This document shows positions 44,545 to 55,334 of a stretch of 64,000 nucleotides of DNA, one piece after another. Origin of the DNA: Dermanyssus gallinae (taxonomy: Eukaryota; Arthropoda; Arachnida; Mesostigmata; Dermanyssidae); contig QVRM01006786.1 of NCBI GenBank assembly GCA_003439945.1, forward strand, positions 1 to 64,000. Direction: 5' to 3'. The position numbers were made by a program, and so were the translations under genes. Every line of letters begins with the position of its first letter. Within the stretch, counting starts at the first letter, position 1. Below the pieces are notes generated by a model that was not told where the DNA came from, made no database searches, and saw only the letters and a program-made list of their open reading frames with translations.

Positions 44545-44925
44545 CTACATTATAATAGTCATACCTACGGTAGTCGTTAGCAGTAAAAATGTGTTGGAAA
44601 TTGCTTTAGCAATTTCTGCGTTCATGCCCAGAATTGAGGCCAAAAACCACAGCCAGTCCGGTGTCGCGAAATTCACTTCGGTCATAACGCTCAATGTTGC
44701 CCGAAGTTGATTAACCATCACCATGAGTACCCCTCTGCCCTGCACTAGCAAACCTCGCCAGTGTCGTGTCATAACGACATGACGTTTGCGACGTCCCGGG
44801 AAAACGATTGGATGGATACGTGGTATGTATGGCTCGTGCAGACCAACTGAAGTTACCGTTCCAGCGTCACTCGTTTGATGCGGGTAGATCAATATACGAG
44901 CAGTATATATAACAATACAAAACAA
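44545..44925 (-). CDS. Unidentified ORF with hydrophobic C-terminal half
   Basis: 126 codons. The N-terminal half is polar with a basic FPGRRKRHVVMTRHWRG stretch. The second half has two hydrophobic segments (VLMVMVNQL and around FATPDWLWFLASILGM, then ISNTFLLLTTTVGMTIIM). It could be a membrane-protein exon: a GT lies four bases before the reading stop (AAT|GTAGATAAG), which could be a donor. I cannot place it in a family, and no paralogue exists in this window. A chance ORF is possible. Confidence 0.3.
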   Translation of the reverse strand: MFCIVIYTARILIYPHQTSDAGTVTSVGLHEPYIPRIHPIVFPGRRKRHVVMTRHWRGLLVQGRGVLMVMVNQLRATLSVMTEVNFATPDWLWFLASILGMNAEIAKAISNTFLLLTTTVGMTIIM

Positions 44926-45149
44926 TTCGGGATTATTTACTATGAGTCAGGGTCTAGCAGAAGGCTGGACACTACGGCCGAATGAAAACAGCTTTGCAAA
45001 CCGGCTAAAAACAGCCAGCTTCAAAAGCTGTATTAGAACGCACAGGTTATCCACGTTAACCCTATCCTTTCTGCTGTACTACATTGGACTGCGCAGGGCA
45101 GAATAAACGTCTCTGCTTTAGAAATAAAGGCTATGATTGATTGATTTAT

Positions 45150-45396
45150 TGTTCGATTGCACTGTGAAGGAACAACGGAGGACACGCCGGAACACAGAAT
45201 ATTGCTGTGCCCGGCGTGGGCTCCATTACGCAAGGACATAACCACAGCAAGTGACGGCAGTCTTAAGAAGCTGGCACACCTTCTTATGTACTCACGTGAA
45301 GATTGGAATCTTATAGCTCGAACAATCGAACGTATTATGCACGCCAAAGAAGAGAAGAATCGTTTTTACTTGACAAGGCCCCTTGAGTCACTCTAG
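45150..45396 (+). mobile_element. R1-clade LINE C-terminal fragment (plus)
   Basis: Plus frame HCEGTTEDTPEHRILLCPAW carries the C-x(11)-H-x(4)-C part of the C-terminal zinc motif of R1-type LINE proteins, followed by APLRKDIT and a helical tail ending at TAG. The first Cys pair is cut off, so only the last about 80 codons remain. Confidence 0.7.
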
Positions 45397-45600
45397 GGCA
45401 GCTAAGATAAGGACGCTACTATTCACCCCCCCCCTCAATTGTTTGAAGTATTGCTTGCGCAGTTCACAGTTGAGTGTGGGGATGGGGACATGACAGGTTT
45501 TTAGTGGGTTGGAGCCCCACACTACCGGCCCACATTTGCAGTGAGCTTTCCTGCCGTGGTGTCCGTGTGTGGTCCAAACCACATTCCAGTACCCAACACA

Positions 45601-45679
45601 CAGGACGTGTGTTGTTTGAGCGAAAGACTAGCGAACTCGCAACGGTCGCCGTCCGGTCGTTAGGGTGGTGGATACTACA
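45601..45679 (-). mobile_element. Fragment of the solo-LTR-like family (minus)
   Basis: Minus strand TGTAGTATCCACCACCCTAA, then CGACCGTTGCGAGTTCG and CGCTCAAACAACACACG matches the first 78 bases of the elements at 5,615 and 38,644, then similarity ends. The break is abrupt. Confidence 0.75.
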
Positions 45680-46860
45680 AATACCTAAATACACATGTCA
45701 CCCACGTAAATCAGGGGCGCTTAGAGCGGTAGCATATATGTTACCTACGCATCCATCTAATCCATGCATACTTCAATACCTACTGAGTATTTGCTTGTGT
45801 TGCTAGTATTTGTGCTAGATCACTTGAGCACGCTGTTTATGGCAACCTTGTACCTCTGCCCAATTATTCACGTTGGACTGCACGTATGACTGCCTACACT
45901 GCCAAAAGTAGCGCTTTAGTCTGGTGAAAGAGCAGGATGATTGGCAGGCTAACCGCTGCATTAAGCCCGGCATAGTTGGGATAGTAGTTTAAACGCAGGG
46001 AGTAATCACAGAGATCCATTTGCTTATGCAATCATCCTCAAGCCCGAGCTGTTGTCCACCAAGCCACTCGAAGCAGAACTTTGACTAAGTGCCATGGAGA
46101 CGCGTCGCTGCAATTCACATAAGCGCATCAACGCTGTCCGTAATTCCGGCTAATTTATTTATGTGTTGATCCCAAGTTCTTCATTGCCTAAGCCGTTTAC
46201 GCAAGAACCGAGGTGGCCCTTCCTTGCACCATCTATCCGTCAAACAATGTACGGGGCACTGTCGGACACAATTCGCACGCAACTCGTCGATTTAACTTCG
46301 AGTTCTGCAATTTGTAACAATGTAACAAACGTCGATTTATTTCTACGTTTTGTTCGACCGTGTGAGCGGTAACGACAGCAATTTTTAGCGTGCCTGCTCC
46401 GGCTCAGGGCATGATGTGTCACTTGATGTCTTGGGGATTTAATTTACCACCCATGTGCGTTTGTTTCTCTCTCGCGGCGCCTAAAACATAAACTATGTGG
46501 CAACACGATGGAATATTTGTCTCTGTAATAAAATCATGTTCAGTTAGTGATGCCAGTTAGATATTGTAGAAGCGGTCTGGGAAAACCACCAGCCCCTCCG
46601 AGAAGAATACAGAAGCGCATGTTTTGAAAAGTAGGTCGTCTTTAACAACAGATAGAAGTACGTCATAACATAACTTGACTTTAAAAGGACTGATAAAGGT
46701 AAGTCATAATTAACAACAACATTTTACCAGTCAGCGGGAGATATGACCTAATGAGGTTATAGAGGAGAACCACTAGATAAGCAGTTGCTGCCCTGCTTCT
46801 CTGCCGTGTCGCAAACAAAACTCCGTTGCATGTTGATTTCCATTGGTGCAACACCAAGAG
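45680..46860. other. No gene recognised
   Basis: Only short unsupported open frames. Confidence 0.4.
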
Positions 46861-46863
46861 CAG

Positions 46864-47215
46864 TAATAATAATAATAATAATAATAATAATAGTGCTATT
46901 AGTAATAGGTAATCTGTATGCAATAATTAAATAGCAGTACTGCTGCCTACTTCTATTATTGTCGGGGCAAAAGAGCAGTCCTAGTTGATGACAAGGTTGA
47001 TAATGATCATGATGGAGATGATTGTGGCTATGATGATAATGATGATGATGCTCCTGCTGCTGCTGCCGCCGATAATGATGATTGCGCTATCATAACTGCA
47101 TAATGATCCATAACTATTATTAACAATAACCAGTCTCGAATATGGGAATGACTACTGGAATTGCTGCTGGTGCTGCTTCTGCTGCTGCTGTTGACGATGA
47201 TAATGATGATGTTAC
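46864..47215. repeat. Cluster of triplet repeats (AAT, GAT, CTG)
   Basis: (AAT)n at 46,864-46,892, impure (GAT)n around 46,990-47,050 running into (CTG)n, and a second (CTG)n/(GAT)n patch at 47,155-47,212. The Ala-, Leu- or Ser-rich frames here are produced by these repeats. Confidence 0.85.
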
Positions 47216-47552
47216 TACTGGCCAAACACAACACAAATCCAGCTGGCAACACGTCTATGATATAGAATCGTATGTGTGCTATGCGATAGATCAATGCGGA
47301 CAACAACACTGCGCCCGCCATCCATCTGTCTGCAGGCAACAACCTTGTTGTTGGCAACGGTGAGCGGGATCGCCACCGGATTGCACATAGACGCCCGCGC
47401 CTTCGTCGCCATCATGTGTCTGTCGCCTCTGTGCTCGGACGCGCCGGAAGTTGGTAGCGTGTCACAGCGCGTGTTGCTGATGGTAGCCAGGACGAACCGT
47501 TGATTTGATCGGCGAAAAATGTCCACTCAAAAACTCTCCAAAAATGGCTCCG

Positions 47553-47556
<4 letters not shown>

Positions 47557-47591
<35 letters not shown>
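47557..47591. repeat. (TA)n microsatellite
   Basis: About 35 bases of alternating AT, 75 bases from a second run. Confidence 0.95.
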
Positions 47592-47596
<5 letters not shown>

Positions 47597-47661
47597 TCAA
47601 TGTCGTTATGTTGGGCTACATTGTTCGACTTTCGTCTGCTGCCTTGGTTTACTTCATTTGC

Positions 47662-47665
<4 letters not shown>

Positions 47666-47696
<31 letters not shown>
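47666..47696. repeat. (TA)n microsatellite
   Basis: About 31 bases of alternating AT. Confidence 0.95.
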
Positions 47697-47701
<5 letters not shown>

Positions 47702-48502
47702 GTGCCTCGCCTCATCACAAAGTAGCTCATCCAGCTCGCAGATTCACTGGTCAGTTTTGACACGACGCTGCTTGGTGGGGTTTCAGCTTCGCCACGACTT
47801 TTCTTTCTCTCTCCATGCCTTTCTTTCTAGCTCGCTCTGTCCACACGTTCCCCTATTTTTCGACGTGAGTCGCGACGACCTTGGCGTGTTGGCGAAGCTG
47901 GAGAGCCAGCCAAATTTATCGGCGACGGCAGAGGTGATGGTAGCACAGCTAGCGACCGCTCTCAATCAAAGCCGCAGCTGTAAATCAGGATTGATCACTG
48001 TGAATCTGGTTCACTGATAATGCCGCTATCAGACTGCCCGACGAGATCCGACGTATCGTCAGCCGGTAAATAGACACATGAGGCAGTGCCACAACCACGT
48101 CAACCATCACAAAACTCGTCGATATTGCTCTTTGAGGTGTGCTCAAATCCTCACACCGAATATTTGGTCTGAGTGACACCGCCTTAGGGTTGTGGTTAAT
48201 GCTGGAATGTGCAGCTCGACAAGATCTACGTGAAGACGTGCCACGCTCTGTTCAGGTTTGGCCAATGAAGTGGCGAGTGAATCATAAGTAGTCCCGGTAG
48301 CCTTCGCTGATTTCTCTGTCTCTTCTATGTAGTAGAGTTCGACGGCCCATTCACGTCGTGGACTTTATACCCGTATCGCTTATAGCCGTCTACAGGTACT
48401 ACTTCGCCTGACCACCTGCTTTTTCGGTCTACTTCGTCTGACCTGCCTTTTATGACGGAAACCCTAGAGTAGCCACCAAGCAATCTCGTAGCAACAATAA
48501 CT

Positions 48503-48600
48503 GTCGCTGGTTATTTAGCTAATTTAAGCCATCAAACGGTCGCTAGTAATTTAGCTAATTTAAGGCGCCGTCGCTGGGGCAGACTTCACTCTCCGATTGG
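48503..48600 (+). promoter_or_regulatory. Promoter-like repeats and CCAAT motif upstream of a putative first exon
   Basis: Two 26-base direct copies GTCGCTGGTTATTTAGCTAA (48,503-48,528) and GTCGCTAGTAATTTAGCTAA (48,539-48,564), each ending TTTAAG, lie 10 bases apart. About 30 bases downstream is ATTGG (reverse CCAAT) at about 48,596-48,600. No TATA box is clear. This arrangement just before a GC-rich open frame suggests a promoter (inference). Confidence 0.35.
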
Positions 48601-48612
48601 CCCACCGCTAAA

Positions 48613-48964
48613 GTGACGTTGGAAGGCCTAGGATCATGGGTTTGTGTGCTTGCGTTACTGGACAGCTTCTATTTACGGACTGTGCTTCTTCGGTCAACCG
48701 GAGCGGAGTTACCACATCTGACCGTCGAGGAGTTCCGGACCCATGGGCAATCGCCTGGCAGCCAATCGAACCAACACGACGGCGTGCGTGGTGTCCTCAC
48801 AGCTGCTGGTGCTATGAGCAGCCGTCCAATGGGACCCTCGACACCATCTTCCATGATGCTGTCCAACCTCGAACTCGAACCCGGCATCGAGGAGCGGATG
48901 AATCAGCCGCGATGCGTTGATCCCTACAGAAGCATTCCGATCTACGGTTGGAGGTGGTTTCAAA
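48613..48964 (+). CDS. Putative 5' coding exon, unidentified
   Basis: A GC-rich stretch opens in two plus frames. In the frame ending before the donor-like AAA|GTGAGT (48,965) the downstream part reads MSSRPMGPSTPSSMMLSNLE and then PYRSIPIYGWRWFQ. The first ATG in that frame is near 48,814. The other frame has an ATG at 48,636 but runs to a stop at 48,920. The donor GTGAGT favours the first. The exon would leave in phase 1 and so does not fit directly onto the phase-0 exons that start at 55,501; an intervening exon would be needed if it is the same gene. No family is recognised. Confidence 0.35.
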
Positions 48965-48999
48965 GTGAGTTTTTGTTAGTCATTGGAACACGTATGCTA

Positions 49000-50585
49000 G
49001 ACGCCAGATTTTTTAAATGATAATACAAAGTGAATGAAGTCGAATACGATTAGATGAATCGTTATTTGAGGTCTACGGTCACCAGTGAGAATTTTGTGTG
49101 AAGTTCGATTTGCTCGAACAAATTGCACCTGTTGAGAACTCTATTTATAGTTTTGTGTTTATCTAAAGAGTTTCAGAGTGACTACGTAACTGCCGCTCTT
49201 CGCTGCTGGGGAATCTCGGAACTACACGCTAAAATGGTAAATAATTACTACCGTTTAGTATATTTTTATTATATTAATTTCTTCTGTGCGGATTAAGTTT
49301 TTCGGCTTACAACCACATCTCTGCAGCATGTACAATGCACTAAACATGTAATATAGTATTACGTAGTTGACATTCGTTTTAGTTGTTAGAAATAATAGTT
49401 TTAGTTTTTTAAATTCCACATTCCGCCCATCTCGTTGTTTGGTCGTCTTTCTCGGTATTTAGAAGCTATCTGTGGCGCATAAAAGACTAAAACATGTTTT
49501 ACATTATACCACAGTAATTGCGGCCTGCGTCCCGAGTGATATATGCTAACATCGTCTTTATAAAATTAAATGCTGATTGAGTGTCGTTTGCAGTGAACAG
49601 AATGACTTTCATAATCAACCAGAGTGCGTCCATTGGTCTATGTGGCAAAGTTACAGTACTTTGCCCCATTTGTTAGCATTGCAGTTAGGGAAGTAAAAAT
49701 CGAATTATACATGCAAGATGCTGCACGGTAAAATGTTACTTCTAAAACATCTCATATATATGTTTGGGGACACGCTATTCCCATATACTTTAGGAGCTGA
49801 TACATCGGTATTTATATATATTTCTGCACCGTTTGCATCACGAAAGGAACGCGCACACTGCGGTACGCTAGGAGAGACGTGATGAGTCGAAGCTCCGCGC
49901 CCAGTTAGAAACATGGGCTGCACATCATTGTTTGTTAACATGCCTTATTTAACGTGCCAATCTCGAGTTAAAATATGATATAATATTAGTACTTGTAGAA
50001 AGAAAGAGAGCGCATATGACGTTCCACGTAATTCTTACAAATTCTACATACTGAGCCTAATGGAACTCAAACGGAACTAATGAAGCGAGATTTGCTTGAC
50101 CAAAATGGTTGGTCAAGGATTGCAAGCTACTTTCGGTGTTTTGGTCTTGAACAAATGAAGAAGGGTTGCTAGTGATACAATTCAGAAATGTTGGACGTAT
50201 AAAAGCTAACTATTGTTATCTAGTACACCAGTGTTCCCGTACACTCGGACACTAGCTATCTTATGTACTAGAGTTTCAATTATTTCCATCTACGCTAGGG
50301 CGCATGCTAGAAAATGTTAAATATGCACCACTCTGTCCGTAAACGAGTCAGCTTGTAACAAGTAAGCATGGCGTGCCAAATATCCGTGCGTGTTTCCGCC
50401 AGTAAGCGTTAATTTTTTGTTTGCTTTACATCAAGCACAGCTGCATGACGGTTGTGAATCGTAGCAACCGTGGGCTGCACGGAGAACATGATGAAATCCG
50501 TGGTATGCGATCTCGGACCACTTCATTGCAGTTAGTGCGCGAGGCGCCCTCCGATGTGTACTCTCTTTTGGTACCGGTTGATGAG
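49000..50585. other. No gene recognised
   Basis: AT-rich, no supported coding block on either strand. It would be intron if the exon at 48,613 is real. Confidence 0.4.
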
Positions 50586-50589
50586 CTGG

Positions 50590-50870
50590 ATTAATCCTGG
50601 CAATTTTGACTTCCCAATTGCAAAATCATTTGTTGTACGCTGATTGGTAAGCCGAATTGGTTGGTGGTAAGCCGAATTGCTGTTTCATGTCCTCGATCTT
50701 GAGCGGCGTACCCACCATCAAGCCGATACGACGATCTTTGCGGGACAAGTGCACTCGAAGCGCTTTTTTGAGAAAAAGTCGACTTGATGCAGTCAAGCTT
50801 TTCCGTATGTCTGTTTGACAACTGCGATCAGACATCCTGTATGCCATATGAAGCCACTGGTGCCATTGAG
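50590..50870 (-). mobile_element. LINE post-RT relic (minus)
   Basis: Minus frame FLKKALRVHLSRKDRRIGLM followed by VGTPLKIEDMKQQFGLP parallels FLKRALGLHRKSLNRYVYLL...DTPLLIEDLKRRFKLP in the LINE at 22,982-24,753. A fragment of about 90 codons with a small local repeat (GGTAAGCCGAATTG twice near 50,650-50,685). Confidence 0.6.
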
Positions 50871-50975
50871 GTGAAATAGACCGGGCGTCGTCTTCTTAGA
50901 GAGCAGCTGTGGCACCCTATTGGTGATGTGGCCCGTGAATAAGCACCAGTTGAATGGAATTGCGATTTTAATATA

Positions 50976-52263
50976 CAGGTAGTTCAATACGTTCTTAGAA
51001 TGAGCTTTTTAGAATTCGAATTTTGGCACGCTTTCACCGCTAATAGGAACTGCAACTTTTCGACTGCTAGCACTCAATATATTATGGTGATTGGCCGTTG
51101 CGATTTCGTTTGATAGCTTTTCCCGTGCAACGTATCGGCGTGATTTTTAAAAATGGAGAAAAAAGAGTTTCGAGTGGTTATCAAGCATTTTTATTTCAAA
51201 GGTTGGAATGCGACCCAAGTAAAAATTGAGTTAGACGAGACGTACAGTGACTCTGCGCCATGTTTTGCCACTGTTTCCAACTGGATTAATGTGTTAAAAA
51301 GAGGTCGCAGTAGCACCGAGGATGAACTACGTCCAGGAGGCCAAAAACGGCAACTGATGAGGAAAACGTAGAGAAAGTGCGAACAATTCTTGGCACAGAT
51401 AAGCGAATGAACATTAAGGAAATAGCGGAGGCATTGGGGATTAGTTTAGGCAGTGTGCATTTTATCCTACACGAAAACTTGAAGATGAAAGAGCTTAGAG
51501 CAGAATGGCTGCCGCATTTGCTCAACCAAGGCCAAAAAGACGCGCCTGTTTTGGCTTTACAGCGAAATTTGGCCAAGATGTTGAACAATCTGTCGGATTT
51601 TTGGTGCAGATTCATGACCGTCGATGAAAGCCGGGTTTATCACTACACTCCCGAGACCCAAGAAGCATCTTGCCAATGGTGTGCACCTGATGAAGGACCT
51701 CCGAAGAGGGTGCGGACAACGGCATTGACCGGAAAGGTGATGGCTACAGTTTTTTAAGACCAACGTACAATTATGCTGGTCGACTACCTTGAGAGCTGTA
51801 AAACGATCACAGGAGAATATTATGCAAGACTGTTGGACTGCCGTTAGCAAGAACTCATCGTAAAACGGCCCGCTTTGCAGAAGAAGGTTGTCCCGTTTCA
51901 CCAGGGCAATGCTCCTGCACACAAGTCCCGGCAAGCATCGGCAAAACTGGCCCAACTGAGGTTCGAACTAATTGAACAACCCTCCTATTATCCAGACCTG
52001 GCCCCCTCTGATTATTTCCTCTTCGGACATTTGAAGAATAGTCTCGGTGGAAAGCGTTTTTCCAGCAATGAAGAGGTTAAGGCTGCTGTCAATGCCTATT
52101 TTCAGTCTAACGACGCGGAATTCTACTAAGAGGTATGAAAGCTCTGAAATCTCGGTGGGAAAAGTGTATTGAGTTTCTCGGGGAGTATATCGAATAAGAA
52201 AAATTTAAAAACATGATTTGGAAAATTCTCGGTTTTCATTCTAAGAACTTATTGAACTACCTG
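50976..52263 (+). mobile_element. Mariner-family DNA transposon
   Basis: Terminal inverted repeats of about 31 bp (CAGGTAGTTCAATACGTTCT at the left, its near-perfect reverse complement at the right, one mismatch) are directly flanked by TA on both sides, the mariner target duplication. At 1,288 bp it has the normal length for the family. It contains a single transposase reading frame on the plus strand. The ends are intact, so it could still be moved by a transposase from another copy (inference). Confidence 0.95.
51153..52197 (+). pseudogene. Mariner transposase, inactive
   Basis: Starts at ATG 51,153 with the helix-turn-helix region (EFRVVIKHFYFKGWNATQVK). A frameshift near 51,370 moves it to a second frame (second HTH, EIAEALGISLGSVHFIL). 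The catalytic region follows: first Asp in MTVDESRVYHYTPE, second Asp position changed to Gly (FHQGNAPAHKS, where the family has HQDNAPAH), third Asp in YYPDLAPSDYFLF with the D34D-type spacing. Further damage: TAA at 51,755-51,757, TAG at 51,845-51,847 and a shift near 52,129 before the normal end GEYIE at 52,194. At least two frameshifts, two stops and a lost catalytic residue make it nonfunctional. Confidence 0.95.
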
Positions 52264-52274
52264 TATATATATTG

Positions 52275-52460
52275 TTTTGTAAGGCTTAATGCCCGTGTAC
52301 GGTTTCGTTCATGTCATGGCTGATTTTTAATCCACTCCGGCATTTACCTTGTCTAAATTGGAAACCATGCAAACCAGTTTAAAAGTGGCCGGTCTGTGTC
52401 TCGAATTCAGGCCTCCCGAATGCAAGGCTAAGGCTTTACCACTAAGCCATCTTGCTCGGT
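52275..52460 (-). mobile_element. tRNA-derived SINE, family 1 (minus)
   Basis: Minus head CAAGATGGCTTAGTGGTAAAG, B-box region GAATTCGAGACACAG (changed), the AAACTGGTTTGCATGG body and the CCGTACACGGGCATTAAGCC tail. It abuts the mariner right end with only about ten AT bases between. Confidence 0.85.
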
Positions 52461-52463
52461 TAT

Positions 52464-52467
<4 letters not shown>

Positions 52468-52525
<58 letters not shown>
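52468..52525. repeat. (TA)n microsatellite
   Basis: About 58 bases of alternating AT directly at the head of the SINE. Confidence 0.95.
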
Positions 52526-52528
<3 letters not shown>

Positions 52529-52589
52529 TTTGTGTGAAAAGGCAACCGGTCTAACGGTCTAATATAAGTAGAAGACGGCTCGCCACACT

Positions 52590-52756
52590 ATGACTCCACA
52601 CCGCAATTGTTACAATGAGCTGGTGTTATTGTTGTTTTTGTTCATACCGCTAGCTGTGCTATGTGGGCTATGCCGTTGTATTGGTCAATATGAAAGGCCC
52701 TTCAGTGATCGCGTTCAATGCAACGCGTCTCCATCTATCCAAAAAGCGCGGATATG
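52590..52756 (+). CDS. Possible exon with one membrane segment, unidentified
   Basis: From ATG 52,590 the frame gives a hydrophobic segment (ELVLLLFLFIPLAVLCGLC) and a polar tail (QYERPFSDRVQC), and meets a donor-like ATG|GTATGA at 52,757. The frame stays open to 52,940 if not spliced. A hydrophobic helix followed by such a tail could suit many membrane proteins. No motif allows naming, and a chance ORF cannot be excluded. Confidence 0.25.
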
Positions 52757-53253
52757 GTATGAAAACTATCTTTTTTTTCTAAACCGTAGAACGAGAGCGG
52801 AAGAGCAGCCCGATTACCGACCGGCCACCCTTCAGAATGGCCTCAAAGAATGGCCCACGATGTGGGTGCGCAGAGCAGAACAGAGAAAGATTGGGATGGG
52901 CCATCGGACTGTTTGCGTGACGTCCGGTCGTGACAGCTCGTGACGGTCACGTCGTGGTTGATCAACGCTATTGACGCCGACGTTGCATTATCAGTAATGC
53001 CCCCATCGTTCATTCTTCTCAACTGTGCATCTCAACTATGCAGAGCCGTTCGAACAACAGCAGCATTAGCAGCGCTGCTGATGTTATGACACCTCCGACC
53101 AGCGCACGCATGACCTCTGACATATTGTTGTTACTGTTTTGATGCTGTTGTTGTTGTTGCTGTGATTGTTGTTACCGTTGATGCTACTGCTGCTGCTGTT
53201 GTAGGTGCGTGTGGCGTCTGTCGACACTAAGTGCGGGCCGCCCATGAGCTCTG

Positions 53254-53255
<2 letters not shown>

Positions 53256-53286
<31 letters not shown>
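53256..53286. repeat. (TA)n microsatellite
   Basis: About 31 bases; preceded by impure (TTG)n/(CTG)n at about 53,140-53,200. Confidence 0.95.
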
Positions 53287-53288
<2 letters not shown>

Positions 53289-53383
53289 AACCTTGCTTGC
53301 ATCATATACTTACTGCAAGGTATATGTATACAAAACTTACACACATGTGGCCATTTCATAAATTCTACCACTTTGTGCATGAT

Positions 53384-53445
53384 AGCACCTTAGCAGGGGC
53401 TGCGCTGGTTCTATAAAAGTCACTGTACGTGAAGGGCAACAACAG
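53384..53445 (+). repeat. TATA-containing direct repeat, copy 1
   Basis: TAGCACCTTAGCAGGGGCTG, then CGCTGGTTCTATAAAAGTCA and CGTGAAGGGCAAC. A similar segment occurs at 54,497-54,556 (about 80% by eye), including a TATAAA box in the same place. Confidence 0.6.
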
Positions 53446-53453
53446 GGTCAATT

Positions 53454-53825
53454 ATGATTATTATTATTGGGCCGCTGGCTTGGGACGTCACTGTCTCTGA
53501 CACGTACGCCCTCGGATATCGTGCACCAGCCAGCGCGGGCGTCGGTCACATCATTCACCAAAGGGAGATGCACAAACGGCGCCTATACGCGCATCTTCTT
53601 GAGGACCATGTGGTAATGGCGTTTGGTCGCGAGTCATCTGGCGTTTGGGGCAAGGATGCACTCAAACTGACGAAAGAGCTTGGGAAGAAGCTCTTTGAGG
53701 CTACAGCGGAGCCAAGATCGACCGCGTTCCTGCGACAGAGGGTGTCATTGGAGCTTCAGAGAGGCAACGCCAAGATGATGTTGAGTGGTCAGCAACACTC
53801 GAGCAATAACAATGATGTTATATAA
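53454..53825 (+). mobile_element. Retroelement C-terminal tail-like ORF
   Basis: The frame reads PLAWDVTVSDTYALGY, then a helical stretch, VMAFGRESSGVWGKDALKLT and FLRQRVSLELQRGNAKMML. The pattern 'L-x-WD-x-T-x-x-DT', a middle 'P/A-F-x-x-E-x-G' segment and a closing 'FLxQRxSxxxQRGN' is common at the C-terminus of reverse transcriptase proteins of marine-invertebrate and arthropod mobile elements, as far as I recall. No RT precedes it, so it is a fragment. The final SSNNNDVI comes from adjoining triplet repeats. Confidence 0.5.
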
Positions 53826-53860
53826 TTAACATATTAGTTATTGTGATAAATGTACATACT

Positions 53861-53861
53861 G

Positions 53862-53908
<47 letters not shown>

Positions 53909-53924
53909 CCCCTGTTTAAAAAAA

Positions 53925-53984
<60 letters not shown>
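53861..53984. repeat. (AAT)n and (ATT)n facing each other: long hairpin
   Basis: About 47 bases of (ATA)n, a 16-18-base spacer (CCCCTGTTTAAAAAAA) and about 60 bases of (TTA)n. The two runs are complementary, so they can fold into one very long AT hairpin. Poly-Asn and poly-Leu frames here are artefacts. Confidence 0.95.
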
Positions 53985-54496
53985 CACTATTATGTGTTAC
54001 GAAAATACAATTGTGAGGTGTGAATGTGTATCCTGGTTCTTTCATGGGTACCATCTAGCTATTCTCAGCCCATCGCACCTAATATCGACGCGGCATTTCT
54101 TCTGCAAACTGCCAATGAAAGCAGCTGCCTGAGAAATTCGCGTATATCCCCGGTGTTTGCTTGTATTCGATCATCTAAGTCTTTTATACATTTCCTTGTA
54201 CTTGTGCTGACCGGGCTTATTGTTTCCATTGCAATCGGCACGAAATTATATCTAGGCTTAACTCTGTGTATTTACGCCACTTTTCTTTTTCTGCGAGTTC
54301 GGCAACCCATCCCACCTCCATCGCGCTGTCGCATAAATAAGACGGTGCAGCCGTGCAGGAATACTGTCGCATCCCAAACCAGGCATTTGCCTTTTTCCCC
54401 ACTGCGGAATGGTGACATGGTCGGGCCTTTTATCGTCATGAAGTCCTAGTCTGGGTTCTTCTTCTTCTTCTTCCCCTTCTTCTTCTTATTATTATT

Positions 54497-54556
54497 AGGG
54501 TACCACTTTGGCAGGAGCTGCGCTGCTTTATAAAGGCTACTTCACGTGAAGGACAA
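54497..54556 (+). repeat. TATA-containing direct repeat, copy 2
   Basis: GTACCACTTTGGCAGGAGCT, then GCGCTGCTTTATAAAGGCTA and CGTGAAGGACAAC. About 1.1 kb downstream of copy 1, in the same orientation. A (TTC)n/(TTA)n tract ends just before it. Confidence 0.6.
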
Positions 54557-55334
54557 CGGATTTGTAGGTTGTCTCTTACATTGCCGTTCTTATTCCATGT
54601 TTAGCGTCCCCGCCCGATAGCGTCGACCAATCTATTAGCTTTAGGTTAAATTACATTGTTTTCCAAAGAACAGGAATCTTAAGGACCATGAAAACTGAAA
54701 ACACCATACGTTTGTTCAAATATTTAATCTATCCAACGCGCCATTTTATTGGGTATACTGGGCACACAAATTATGGCAAAATGCCATGAGCTGCCCTTTC
54801 AACCTAAAAGTAGCAATGAATGATCATAATAAGCTATATTTTTTCGTTTATTTTTAGTTAGATCAGTAGACTTAAATAATCGTAATAATTATGGTAGGTT
54901 TTCCAAATAAGCAGAACTCAACAACATAATCCGAAGATATCCCCGATGGGCTGATACAGCAACCATACGCAAAAAAAAGAAGCTCGGTAGCAATCGTTGA
55001 AGCAATGCCTGATGGAGTTACTGTCCCATTAAGAACGTATGGGAAATTATGAGCGTGGAACGTGACGGTCTCATGCACGGAGGCCGTAACCTACTTGCAT
55101 CACAGCTGAGTCAAGCCAGGATAGGTAGCGAAACATGCGGAAACCATGCACAGAAGTAAATATTCAAGAGCTGGCTGGGAGGCACATTTTTCGTGCCTAT
55201 CGTTATGCAGATCCTGAGATCCATTAATAAGGAAACTCACTTCTTCCTCAAAGATTTAAATAAATGCATACAAGAGATCATAGGAGATCGACGCGAGACA
55301 CAGTTTTTGAAGCAAACTTGTCTTTGACTGTCTG

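Noticed and set aside
45464..45806. Overlapping ORFs of 76 and 110 codons
   Set aside because: They cross the junction of an LTR fragment and unique sequence, with no motif.
47028..47363. Ala- or Ser-rich ORFs on both strands
   Set aside because: Produced by (CTG)n and (GAT)n repeats.
52590..52943. Lipid phosphatase (PAP2-type) N-terminal exon
   Set aside because: A hydrophobic segment followed by an RPFSD motif was suggestive, but none of the PAP2 catalytic motifs is present.
53818..54054. Poly-Asn/poly-Leu protein
   Set aside because: Produced by (AAT)n and (ATT)n runs.
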